From positions 372,001 through 436,000 of the forward strand of contig JAFKFH010000004.1 of the NCBI GenBank assembly GCA_017307375.1: a stretch of DNA of 64,000 nucleotides, given 5' to 3'. Shown piece after piece: positions 10,175 through 17,429 of the stretch. Below the pieces are notes generated by a model. The model made no database searches. It was not told where the DNA came from and was given only the letters and a program-made list of their open reading frames with translations. Positions within the stretch are counted from its first letter, which is position 1. Every line of letters begins with the position of its first letter. Source of the stretch: Alphaproteobacteria bacterium (lineage in GTDB: Bacteria; Pseudomonadota; Alphaproteobacteria; Ferrovibrionales; Ferrovibrionaceae). The translations under genes and the position numbers were made by a program.

Positions 10175-11883
10175 TGGCTAACTCCGTCACTTTTCCGAAC
10201 GGGACCGTGGTCAACGACGGCCTGTACGACGCGGTCACCAACCCGCTTGGTCTGGCCAACGGCGGTAGTCGTGTCAACCTTGTCCCGGCGATGTCGGCAC
10301 AGGTCGACACCTATAACCGCACGGTGACCGCGCAGACCGCTGCCGCCGCTGCCGCCGCGTCGTCTCTGACCTACGCGCCGACGTCGTCGGCGACGCCGCT
10401 CACGATCGGCAGCGGCAGCAAGACGTTGACGATGGCCGCTGCCTTGCCGGTGCTTGCCGGCCAGTGGCTGCTGCTGAGCGATCAGGCGGCGCCAACCACC
10501 AACTACATGATCGGCCAGGTCCAGACCACGCCGAGCGGGACCTCGGTCACGATCGTCGTGCCCACCACCGCCTCGGCCGTCGGCGGCAGCGGCTCGAAAA
10601 GCGCATGGACCGTGCAGATCAGCTCGCCGCCGGGCGCAACCGGGGCAACGGGGGCGACTGGCGGCGTTACCTCGGTCGCCGGCCGAACCGGCGCCGTCAC
10701 CCTCGCGGTCGGCGACGTCTCCGGCGCCGCGCCGCTGGCATCGCCGGCCCTGACCGGCACGCCGACCGCGCCGACCGCGAACGCCGGCACCAACACGACG
10801 CAGCTGGCCACCACCCAGTTCGTGCAGGCGGCGATTTCGGGCGCGCTCACCGGCCGCAATCGCCTGGCCAACGGCGATTTCCGCGTCATGCAAATCAGCG
10901 GGTCTACGACGGTCAACAGTGCCACCCGGGTCTACCCGATTGACCGTTGGCAGGCGTTCGGCGTCGGGTCCGCGGGCACCTATACGCTGTCCCGCGGGGC
11001 GGGCGGAAGTGGATATTCCTATTTTTTCACTGCGACCGTGGGCACTGCCGCCGCCAGCCCGGGCGCGTCCGACAGTTATGCGATTCTGCAGCGGATCGAG
11101 GGGCCGAACGTCGCGGATTTGGGGTTCGGCGCGGCTACCCCGCAGTCGGTCACGCTGTCGTTTATCGCCCGGTCGAGCGTTACCGGCACCTTTTCGGGAT
11201 GCTTGCGAAACGGCGCGGCGAATAGGTCGTTCCCGTTCACCTACAGCATCCCCGCGGCCAACACGAACACGACGATCTCTGTCACGATACCGGGCGACGC
11301 GTCAGGTTCCTGGTCAATCACTCCCGGCGCGGTCGGTATGGATCTGATCTTCTGTCTCGGTTCCGGGTCGAACGGACTGGGCGCTGCGGGCACCTGGGCA
11401 GCGGCCAACTATTTCGGGGCAACGGGCAGCGTCAACCTCATGGCGACCGCCGGCGCGACCTGGTCGATCAGCAACGTGCAGATCGAGCGGGGTACCAGCG
11501 CCACCGTGTTCGAGGCTCGGCCATATGCGGCAGAGTTGGCGCTGTGCCAGCGCCACCTGCAGGTCTACGGCGAGGGGCAGTCATCGACCATCTATCTGTT
11601 CGGCATGTGCGAGTCGGCGACGACGGCCGTGTACGGGCTGCCGCTGCGCGTGCCAATGATGGCCGGGCCTACCGCAACTTTCTCGCCCACGGTCGGCGAC
11701 TTTTCGACATTCACCGCAGGTATCGGCCTCGGGACTTGCACCGGGATCACCACCACCTATGCGGACGGCGCCGCTGTCGCCGTAACGGCGACCAATGCAT
11801 CGGGCGGCATGACGCCGGGCTATGCCAGCCGGCTGGTTTCATCTTCATCCAGTTCCCGCATTATTTTGAGGGCCGAGCTATGA
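10174..11883 (+). CDS. Phage tail fibre or receptor-binding protein
   Basis: The 569-residue product starts at a GTG sharing one base with the preceding TAG. Residues about 152-164 contain collagen-like Gly-Ala-Thr triplets. Near residue 190 is the sequence SPALTGTPTAPTAN followed by TTQLATTQFV, a hallmark of tail fibre shaft repeats. The C-terminal half (GRNRLANGDFRVMQ onward) resembles fibre head domains of alphaproteobacterial phages. The stop overlaps the next ATG, as is usual for a fibre followed by its assembly chaperone. Host recognition is the inferred role. Confidence 0.85.
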   Translation: MANSVTFPNGTVVNDGLYDAVTNPLGLANGGSRVNLVPAMSAQVDTYNRTVTAQTAAAAAAASSLTYAPTSSATPLTIGSGSKTLTMAAALPVLAGQWLLLSDQAAPTTNYMIGQVQTTPSGTSVTIVVPTTASAVGGSGSKSAWTVQISSPPGATGATGATGGVTSVAGRTGAVTLAVGDVSGAAPLASPALTGTPTAPTANAGTNTTQLATTQFVQAAISGALTGRNRLANGDFRVMQISGSTTVNSATRVYPIDRWQAFGVGSAGTYTLSRGAGGSGYSYFFTATVGTAAASPGASDSYAILQRIEGPNVADLGFGAATPQSVTLSFIARSSVTGTFSGCLRNGAANRSFPFTYSIPAANTNTTISVTIPGDASGSWSITPGAVGMDLIFCLGSGSNGLGAAGTWAAANYFGATGSVNLMATAGATWSISNVQIERGTSATVFEARPYAAELALCQRHLQVYGEGQSSTIYLFGMCESATTAVYGLPLRVPMMAGPTATFSPTVGDFSTFTAGIGLGTCTGITTTYADGAAVAVTATNASGGMTPGYASRLVSSSSSSRIILRAEL

Positions 11884-12425
11884 CCCGATATGAGCTGACC
11901 CCGGGCGGCATGATCCGGCGCCTGGCCGATGGCGCGGTCATCCCGCGTGACGATCGCAACGGCGAGTACCGCGACTATCTGGACTATGTCTCGGCAGGCG
12001 GCGACGAGGCGCTGTTGCCGGCGCCGACGCTCGCCGAGGCTCGGGCGGCCAAGGTCGAGGCGATCAACGCGCAGCGCGATCTGGTGCTGGCGGCCGGGGC
12101 TCCCTATGGCCCGGCCCGGATCGCCGTGCATGACGGCGCGCGGGCCGACCTGTCGGGCATGGCGGCCTATGCGACCACGGTCCTGATCACGGCGGCGACG
12201 CCGGCGCCGATCGCTTGGCCTGACAGCTACGCGCTCGGGTGGATCGCGGTCGACAACAACCGCGTGCCGCTGCCGACCGCTGCCGATGGACTCGCCCTCG
12301 CGGCCGCGGTCGGCGCGTGGTACGGCGCGGTGGTGCAGCACGCGCGCAACCTGAAGGACGAGGCCCTGGCGGCCCCCGACGTCGCTGCGCTCGACGCGGT
12401 CGACCCGGCGGCGGGCTGGCCCTGA
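11880..12425 (+). CDS. Tail fibre assembly or chaperone-like protein (DUF4376-like)
   Basis: The ATG overlaps the fibre gene's TGA (ATGA), so I start here rather than at longer upstream frames. The 181-residue product has an N-terminal part with RYELTPGGMIRRLADGAVIP. It then has a helix-rich part with LAEARAAKVEAINAQRD, similar to the DUF4376 domain found at the C terminus of many phage fibre-associated proteins. Its position immediately after the fibre gene supports an accessory role in fibre folding. The exact function is not shown. Confidence 0.6.
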   Translation: MTRYELTPGGMIRRLADGAVIPRDDRNGEYRDYLDYVSAGGDEALLPAPTLAEARAAKVEAINAQRDLVLAAGAPYGPARIAVHDGARADLSGMAAYATTVLITAATPAPIAWPDSYALGWIAVDNNRVPLPTAADGLALAAAVGAWYGAVVQHARNLKDEALAAPDVAALDAVDPAAGWP

Positions 12426-12492
12426 TCGGCCGGGGCCTAAACGACACATGTCAGCGGGGCGCTGCGGCGCCCATTTTCATTCTGGGGGCGCC

Positions 12493-12780
12493 ATGCCGAT
12501 TTCCGCCGACCTGCAACTCGTGCTCACCATGCTCTTGCTGCCGCTGGTCGGCTGGCTCTGGCGCGAGGGCCACAGCCGGCTGAAGGCCGTCGAGGATCGC
12601 CAGCTGCTCGCCGAGCGTGAACTCGCTGCCTTTCGGCTTCTGGTCGCCCGCGAGTATGCATCGCTCCAGCATGTCCGCGAGGTCGAGAACCGTTTTCTCG
12701 ACGATCTCGGCGAGATCAAGGGCACGCTGAAGGAAATCCATCGCGCGCTGATCGCGCAGCGTACCGGTGCCGCGGAATGA
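12493..12780 (+). CDS. Small membrane protein with coiled coil, lysis-module neighbour
   Basis: I start at ATG 12493, which begins PISADLQLVLTM. An upstream ATG at 12448 is in frame, but between the two lies a GC-rich hairpin (12453-12476) that looks like a leader or attenuator. The 95-residue product has one N-terminal membrane segment followed by a charged helix of about 60 residues. This shape fits a membrane-anchored phage accessory protein or an atypical holin-type component. The stop overlaps the next ATG (ATGA). Confidence 0.6.
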   Translation: MPISADLQLVLTMLLLPLVGWLWREGHSRLKAVEDRQLLAERELAAFRLLVAREYASLQHVREVENRFLDDLGEIKGTLKEIHRALIAQRTGAAE

Positions 12781-13019
12781 GCCGCGACGACATCGATCAC
12801 CGCGAGCCGCGGCCAGCCGGGCCGTCGTCGACCCCGCCGTATTTCCGAGATCCGCCAGAAGGCCCGATCGAGCTGGTTGAGCCCAGGGCAGATGGCGGCC
12901 GGCCCGACGTCTATGCGATCGATGATCGGGTGGCCCACGTCCACATGGTGGACCTCTCCCTGGCATTGCTGCGCCGTCGCTCGCGGCCGGTAGAGATCCA
13001 GCGGCGCGAGCCGGCCTGA
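12777..13019 (+). CDS. Hypothetical phage protein
   Basis: The 80-residue product is translationally coupled to the preceding gene by an ATGA overlap. It is Pro- and Arg-rich and hydrophilic at the N terminus, with one short hydrophobic stretch (VHMVDLSLALL). No domain is recognised. A rho-independent terminator follows 31 bases after the stop. Confidence 0.5.
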   Translation: MSRDDIDHREPRPAGPSSTPPYFRDPPEGPIELVEPRADGGRPDVYAIDDRVAHVHMVDLSLALLRRRSRPVEIQRREPA

Positions 13020-13050
13020 CCTCGCGGCACCTTCGCGCCTTCGCAAATTC

Positions 13051-13072
13051 GGCCGCCCATGGCGGCCTTTTT
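13051..13072 (+). terminator. Rho-independent terminator before the endolysin gene
   Basis: A perfect 7-bp stem, GGCCGCC and GGCGGCC around a CAT loop, is followed by five T residues. It would end the transcript of the tail and small-protein genes. An ATG at 13059 lies inside this hairpin, which is why I start the endolysin at 13092. Confidence 0.8.
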
Positions 13073-13091
13073 CATGTCCGGAGATAACCCG

Positions 13092-13703
13092 ATGACCCCC
13101 GAAACCTTCGCCGCCGCTGCCGGCTGTTCCGCCGCGATCGCCGCATCCTTCGCCGGTCCCATGTCGGCCGCGATGGTCGAGTTCGGGATCTCGGCCCCGA
13201 CCGCCCAGGCGATGTTCATCGCCCAGTTCGGTCATGAGACCGCCGGCTACAGCCGCACCGTCGAGGGCCTGTCCTACAGCGCCGAGGGGCTGATGAAGAC
13301 CTGGCCCAAGCGCTTCCCAACGATCGATGCTGCCCGGCCCTACGAGCGCGCGCCGGAGCGGTTGGCCAACTACGTCTATGCCGGCCGGATGGGCAACGGA
13401 GACGAGGCCTCGGGCGATGGCTGGCGGTACCGCGGCCGCGGCGTCCCGATGCTCACCGGCCGGTCGAACTATGCGGCGGCCGGGCCCGCGCTCGGGGTTG
13501 ACCTGATCGGCCTGCCGGACCTGCTGCTGCAGCCATCGATCGGCGCGCGCTGCGCCGGCTGGTACTGGCGGACCCGCGGCTGCAACGCGCCGGCCGAGGC
13601 GGGGGACGTCGAGAAGGTCACCCGCCTGATCAACGGCGGCCTGATCGGCCTGGATGATCGCCGGGCGCGCTGGCTGCGCGCCAAGGCGGCGCTTCGGGCC
13701 TGA
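13092..13703 (+). CDS. Phage endolysin, glycoside hydrolase family 19-like
   Basis: The product (203 residues) should cleave host peptidoglycan glycan strands at lysis. The segment MFIAQFGHETAGYS carries the likely catalytic Glu of GH19 and chitinase-type lysins. GDGWRYRGRGVPMLTGRSNY is the typical substrate-cleft motif of phage members. The ATG at 13092 has GGAG about eight bases upstream. There is no signal peptide, so a holin-type protein would be needed for release. An M15-like peptidase follows two bases later. Confidence 0.9.
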   Translation: MTPETFAAAAGCSAAIAASFAGPMSAAMVEFGISAPTAQAMFIAQFGHETAGYSRTVEGLSYSAEGLMKTWPKRFPTIDAARPYERAPERLANYVYAGRMGNGDEASGDGWRYRGRGVPMLTGRSNYAAAGPALGVDLIGLPDLLLQPSIGARCAGWYWRTRGCNAPAEAGDVEKVTRLINGGLIGLDDRRARWLRAKAALRA

Positions 13704-13705
13704 CC

Positions 13706-14374
13706 ATGGTCGAGCGTTACGCCCATTGGCGCGACATCCCGGCCGAGGCCTGGCGCTGGCGCGATTTTCCGCCGGCGGAGATCGCTGACCGGCTGACCGG
13801 GGAGATCGTGGTCGACGAGGTGGCGCTCGATCGCCTGCAGGCGCTGCGCGATCACCTCGGCAAGCCGGTGATGGTCATCTCAGGGTACAGGTCGGCCGCC
13901 AACAACCGGCGGGCCGGGGGCGGCTCCGGCTCGGGCCACCTGACCGGTTCGGCCTTCTGCGTCGGCATGCTCAACCACGATCCCGCACAGTTCGAGGCTG
14001 CCGCCAGGGGCGCCGGCTTCACCGAGATCGGGCGCTATCCGGCTGAGGGCCTGATGCACATCGGCCTGGGTTCGGCACGCACCTTCGGTACGCCGTTCCC
14101 GCCCGGCGCCGGCACGTTCTCGGCCGAACCGGCCCCGGCAACGGCGGGGTTCTCGCCGGCCGGCATCACGGCTGTCGGCATCGGTGCTGGCCTCGGCCTG
14201 GCCGGGCAGGCGGCCGACGCCAGCGACCATGGCAAGCGCCTGGTCGGCAACCTTGCCGACATGTCTGGTCTGGCGCCGCACCACGTCACCTGGCTGTTCG
14301 TCGCCGGTTGCCTGCTGGGCGGGCTCGGGCTGATCGCGCGGCACTGGTTTACCCACCGCCGACCGAAGGACTGA
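13706..14374 (+). CDS. Peptidase M15-like protein with C-terminal membrane anchor
   Basis: The 222-residue product has an N-terminal domain of the M15_3 / VanY-like zinc peptidase fold, with SGYRSAANNRRAGGG followed by GSGHLTGSAFCVGM and a later GLMHIGL. In the family pattern SxHxxGxAxD the Asp is a zinc ligand; here that position is Cys. A Cys could still bind zinc, or the domain may only bind peptidoglycan. A C-terminal membrane segment (about residues 196-214) would tether it. It sits between the endolysin and the spanin pair, so a second lysis enzyme is the natural reading. Confidence 0.75.
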   Translation: MVERYAHWRDIPAEAWRWRDFPPAEIADRLTGEIVVDEVALDRLQALRDHLGKPVMVISGYRSAANNRRAGGGSGSGHLTGSAFCVGMLNHDPAQFEAAARGAGFTEIGRYPAEGLMHIGLGSARTFGTPFPPGAGTFSAEPAPATAGFSPAGITAVGIGAGLGLAGQAADASDHGKRLVGNLADMSGLAPHHVTWLFVAGCLLGGLGLIARHWFTHRRPKD

Positions 14375-14376
14375 TC

Positions 14377-14832
14377 ATGTTCGGGCTCTCCAATCTGCGC
14401 CTGGCGCTCTATGCCGGCGCGATCGCGCTGGTCCTGGCCGCGGCCGGGCTGGCGAAGTGGCGCATCGCCGGCCTGACGGTAGAGCGCGATGCGGCGCGCC
14501 AGGAGGTCGGCGCGCTGCGCCAGAGCCTCGCCACAGCGGTCGAAACCAATGCCGAAAACCTCGCGGCCGTCGATCGGCTGCGCGCCTGGTCGGCGGCGGC
14601 CGATGCCGCTGCCGCCGATGCCCAGGCCGCGCAGCGCGCCGCCGACGCCCGCTACAACGACCTGAAACGGAGCATCCGCCGTGCCGCTACCCCGTCCGAT
14701 CCGCCCGTTGCTCCTGCTCTCCGCGCTGCTCTCGACGGCCTGCGCCAGCGGCCCCCCGGCTCCGGCGGTGATCACCAGGATCCAGGTCGAGCGGCCGGCG
14801 ATCCCAGCCTCGATCCTGCAATGCGCCGCTGA
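14377..14832 (+). CDS. Rz-like inner membrane spanin subunit
   Basis: The 151-residue product starts two bases after the M15-like gene. It has one N-terminal membrane segment (residues about 8-24) and then a long periplasmic coiled coil rich in Ala, Glu and Arg. This is the architecture of an i-spanin, which links to an outer-membrane lipoprotein to fuse the membranes at lysis. The last third overlaps a lipoprotein gene in another frame, the classical Rz/Rz1 layout. The C-terminal tail after the coiled coil is Pro/Arg-rich, as often in overlapped spanins. Confidence 0.8.
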   Translation: MFGLSNLRLALYAGAIALVLAAAGLAKWRIAGLTVERDAARQEVGALRQSLATAVETNAENLAAVDRLRAWSAAADAAAADAQAAQRAADARYNDLKRSIRRAATPSDPPVAPALRAALDGLRQRPPGSGGDHQDPGRAAGDPSLDPAMRR

Positions 14833-14977
14833 GCCGCCGGTACCGGCTGGCGAGGTCACGCAGGCCGACGTCGCCGAGTTCCTGGTCGACCTCGCAGCAG
14901 CCGGCGACGACTGCCGGCGCCGCCTCGCCGCGGTGCGCCGCCTCGTACAGGGCGACGACGACCGTCATCATCCCTGA
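14681..14977 (+). CDS. Rz1-like outer membrane spanin lipoprotein
   Basis: The 98-residue product begins at a GTG inside the Rz-like gene in a different frame and extends 145 bases past it. It starts with a lipoprotein signal (LLLLSALLSTAC), with the lipobox Cys at residue 21, followed by a Pro-rich segment. These are the marks of an o-spanin. Two further Cys are present. Presence next to the i-spanin makes the assignment firm despite low sequence conservation in this family. Confidence 0.8.
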   Translation: MPLPRPIRPLLLLSALLSTACASGPPAPAVITRIQVERPAIPASILQCAAEPPVPAGEVTQADVAEFLVDLAAAGDDCRRRLAAVRRLVQGDDDRHHP

Positions 14978-14988
14978 AGCGGATCCGC

Positions 14989-15007
14989 GCCGGGCGGTTT
15001 CCCGGCA
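14989..15007 (+). repeat. Hairpin leader, copy 1 (upstream of the RyR gene)
   Basis: The sequence GCCGGGCGGTTTCCCGGCA forms a 6-bp GC stem with a 6-nt loop and lies 20 bases before the ATG at 15027. The identical 19-mer occurs again at 15411-15429 before the next gene. It has no T run, so it is more likely a 5' leader element or processing site than a terminator. Confidence 0.6.
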
Positions 15008-15026
15008 TCACCGACAAGGGATACCG

Positions 15027-15395
15027 ATGTCGAGAAACGCCCAAGTCATCGCCGAGGCGGCGATCGAGCTTGCCCGCATTTGCCATCAGGCGAACAAGGC
15101 CATTTGCGAGGCCTTCGGCGATTTCAGCCAGAAGAACTGGGAAGACGCCGAGCAGTGGCAGCGCGAGAGCGCCTATAATGGCGCCGTCTTCGCGCTTCAG
15201 AACCCCGATGCGCCGCCTTCTGCCCAACACGACGCTTGGATGGCCGACAAGGCCGCTGCCGGCTGGGTCTATGGATCAGTCAAAGACCCCGAGGCCAAGA
15301 CGCACCCCTGCATGGTCCCTTACGACCAGTTGCCGCCCGAGCAGCGGGTGAAGGACCACGTATTCAAGGCGCTGTGCAGCGCGCTCACCGCCTGA
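15027..15395 (+). CDS. RyR-domain phage protein
   Basis: The 122-residue product has a C-terminal half that follows the ryanodine-receptor (RyR, PF02026) repeat pattern. It reads HDAWMADKAAAGWVYG, then KTHPCMVPYDQLPPEQR and KDHVFKALCSAL. In this family the GW..G, HPc and YdeLp positions are conserved. Bacterial and phage RyR domains are thought to bind nucleotide-like ligands; that role is not shown here. The gene shares an identical hairpin leader with the Acb2-like gene downstream, so the two are probably expressed together. Confidence 0.8.
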   Translation: MSRNAQVIAEAAIELARICHQANKAICEAFGDFSQKNWEDAEQWQRESAYNGAVFALQNPDAPPSAQHDAWMADKAAAGWVYGSVKDPEAKTHPCMVPYDQLPPEQRVKDHVFKALCSALTA

Positions 15396-15410
15396 CCGCC
15401 TGATCGACCG

Positions 15411-15429
15411 TGCCGGGCGGTTTCCCGGC
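15411..15429 (+). repeat. Hairpin leader, copy 2 (upstream of the Acb2-like gene)
   Basis: This is an exact second copy of the 19-mer at 14989-15007. It sits 24 bases before the ATG at 15453, with a purine-rich ribosome site (GAGAGGAAA) between it and the start. Confidence 0.6.
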
Positions 15430-15452
15430 AATTCCCCGAGAGGAAACCCGAC

Positions 15453-15797
15453 ATGTCTCATGTATTTGCCGGTCAGCCCGACGCCCGCCAGGCTGGCGAT
15501 ATCAAGCCTTCGCGCTTCCGTCCGCAATATCGAGCGCTGTCCGCCGAGGCCAAGGCGCTGCACGACCAGATCAAGGAAAAGGCGGTCGAACTCGAGGCGC
15601 TGTTCGAACAGGCATACAAACTGGCAATGCCGCCTCTTCCCCTGTTCGTCGCCGGCAGCGACGACGGCGAGATGCAGGCGGTAGCGGGCATCAGCGCATC
15701 GCCCTTCGATCGGGACCCGCAGGAGAGTTACTTCACGGACGGCCTGAAGCATCTCGAACTGTCGGTGATGCTCACGATCAAGGGCCTGACCGCCTGA
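15453..15797 (+). CDS. Acb2/Tad1-like cyclic-nucleotide sponge (anti-CBASS or anti-Thoeris)
   Basis: The 114-residue product has the two-helix plan of the Acb2/Tad1 hairpin family. An N-terminal helix has FRPQYRALSAEAKALHDQIK and a C-terminal helix has LKHLELSVMLTIKGLTA, like the LExxvMWxvKxlT ending of family members. Known members oligomerise and sequester the cyclic nucleotides made by CBASS or cADPR-type signals from Thoeris. A loop of about 45 residues separates the helices here, longer than in small members. The gene lies in the late region beside a RyR-domain gene. The family call is from remembered motifs and needs a profile search. Confidence 0.65.
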   Translation: MSHVFAGQPDARQAGDIKPSRFRPQYRALSAEAKALHDQIKEKAVELEALFEQAYKLAMPPLPLFVAGSDDGEMQAVAGISASPFDRDPQESYFTDGLKHLELSVMLTIKGLTA

Positions 15798-15932
15798 ACG
15801 CATGGGCCCAAGCCTCGCGCATCAGGAATTCTGTCCGGCCTCCGTTGACCAAGATTGAAACCGCCTCTTAGGCTCGGACCGCTCCCTGAGAGTTCGTGAG
15901 TATCCTGGTTCCCCTGCATTCGAGGAGATGTC

Positions 15933-16274
15933 ATGGTCAAGAATGCCTTCTGCCTCTCATCCGTCGTCGCGGCGGCCGCGATCGCGCTTCTGATGGCGGC
16001 GTTCCCCGCGTCGGCGGCGCCCCTGCCGGACAACCCGATCGTCGCGGCGTCGACCGCTTCGGCGCCCGATCTGTTCGGCGCCCCGCTACCGGCGGGCGAT
16101 CAGTTGGTCGTGGTCCGCGCGATCGAGCCGATGACGGTCCTGTCGGGCGACGTCGGCCCGATGCGTGCCAGTCCGCCGGCCGCCCGTCTGGTCGTGCCGA
16201 ACGACGCGACTTCGGCCCCGGCCATCGTCGGCGGCACCAGCCGACCGGCGCTGTGGCCTCCGATCGCCACCTGA
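15933..16274 (+). CDS. Small secreted prophage protein, unknown function
   Basis: The 113-residue product has a signal peptide (about 28 residues, cleavage near ASAAP) and a Pro/Ala/Val-rich mature part with no Cys and no recognised domain. A possible promoter (TTGACC at 15845, TTAGGC at 15868) precedes it and a terminator follows, so it appears to be an independent transcription unit. This is moron-like. The function is unknown. Confidence 0.6.
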   Translation: MVKNAFCLSSVVAAAAIALLMAAFPASAAPLPDNPIVAASTASAPDLFGAPLPAGDQLVVVRAIEPMTVLSGDVGPMRASPPAARLVVPNDATSAPAIVGGTSRPALWPPIAT

Positions 16275-16292
16275 TCGGTTCACGCTCAATCC

Positions 16293-16322
16293 ACGGCGCC
16301 GGGGCAACTCGGCGCCGTTTGA
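16293..16322 (+). terminator. Rho-independent terminator
   Basis: ACGGCGCC and GGCGCCGT form a perfect 8-bp stem with a 10-nt loop, followed by TTGATTTT. It closes the small secreted-protein gene. Confidence 0.7.
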
Positions 16323-16462
16323 TTTTCCGGCTGCAGTTTGCCCTCGTCGCGCTTTGGCGGGGGTTCGGGGTGGACCAACACCCGGAACCGCGAGACAGGA
16401 CCTCGCCCGGCTTTCGCCGCCCCGCACCGTGCACACGGCGGGGCCATCCTGAGCAACTCAAC

Positions 16463-17281
16463 ATGCAAGAGTCGAGTCTTTCTTACCCTTACCGCGATGT
16501 TCGGCCGGTAACGCCGCCGGCGGCCTATATCGGCGGCAAGCGCAACTTGGCGGCCGAGATCGTCCGCCGCATCGAAGCCGTGCCGCACGAAAGCTATTGC
16601 GAGCCGTTCGTCGGCATGGGCGGGGTGTTCCTGAAGCGGCGCCTGGCGCCGCGGTCGGAGATCATCAACGATCTGTCGGGCGACGTCGTCACCCTATTCC
16701 GCATCCTCCAGCGGCACTACGGCGCATTCATGGACCACATGCGATTCGCGCTGGCCAGCCGGCAGGAGTTCGAGCGGCTGCTGGCGGTCGATCCGGCTAC
16801 GTTGACCGACCTGGAGCTGGCAGGGCGCTTCCTCTACCTGCAGCGGCTGACCTTCGGCGGCAAGGTCACCGGCCGCACCTTCGGCGTCTCGGCCGGGCTG
16901 CCCAGCCGCTTCAACCTCAACCGCCTCGGCGCGATCCTCGAGGAGATCCATGAGCGGCTGGCCGGGGTGATCATCGAGCGCCTGCCCTGGCAGGACTGCC
17001 TGGCCCGCTACGATACGCCGGGCACTCTGTTCTACCTCGACCCGCCCTATTGGGGCAGCGAGCACTATTACGGCCGCGATGCCTTCGAGCGGCGCGACTA
17101 CGAGGCGATGGCGGCGGCGCTGGGGACCCTGCAGGGCCGGTTCATGCTGAGCCTCAACGACACGCCCGGCGTGCGCGAGGTATTTGCCGCGTTCGCGATC
17201 GACAGCGTCGAAACCACCTGGTCGGCGGCGCGCGCTGCTGCCAGGCGCGTCCGCGAGGTGATCATCGGCCCGCGCTGCTGA
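16463..17281 (+). CDS. D12-class DNA adenine-N6 methyltransferase (Dam-like)
   Basis: The 272-residue product should transfer a methyl group from SAM to adenine N6 in DNA. Motif I is CEPFVGMGG with the N-terminal YIGGKRNLA. The catalytic motif IV is YLDPPYWG (DPPY). I start at ATG 16463 because upstream codons in this frame run through the terminator and the secreted-protein gene. A lone phage methylase of this type usually protects phage DNA from restriction or controls packaging or expression. No restriction endonuclease is adjacent. Confidence 0.9.
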   Translation: MQESSLSYPYRDVRPVTPPAAYIGGKRNLAAEIVRRIEAVPHESYCEPFVGMGGVFLKRRLAPRSEIINDLSGDVVTLFRILQRHYGAFMDHMRFALASRQEFERLLAVDPATLTDLELAGRFLYLQRLTFGGKVTGRTFGVSAGLPSRFNLNRLGAILEEIHERLAGVIIERLPWQDCLARYDTPGTLFYLDPPYWGSEHYYGRDAFERRDYEAMAAALGTLQGRFMLSLNDTPGVREVFAAFAIDSVETTWSAARAAARRVREVIIGPRC

Positions 17282-17369
17282 TCACCGCGACCACTCCGCC
17301 GGCCGTTCTGGCTGGTAGCTGCCGGATCAGGCCCCCGCGCCGGCAGGGCGACGGCATGGCCTGCACACT

Positions 17370-17406
17370 GCCCCGCTGCCCGAGAGGGTGGCGGGGCCTT
17401 TTTTTG
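17370..17406 (+). terminator. Strong rho-independent terminator after the methylase gene
   Basis: GCCCCGC and GCGGGGC pair, with further pairing of CCC and GGG inside the loop. A run of seven T residues follows. It marks the end of the rightward late transcript and insulates the opposite-strand transporter. Confidence 0.85.
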
Positions 17407-17429
17407 TGCCCGGCCCGAGCCGATCTACA

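Noticed and set aside
10174-11883. A diversity-generating retroelement acting on the tail fibre gene
   Set aside because: No reverse transcriptase and no template repeat of the fibre's 3' end were seen in the window.
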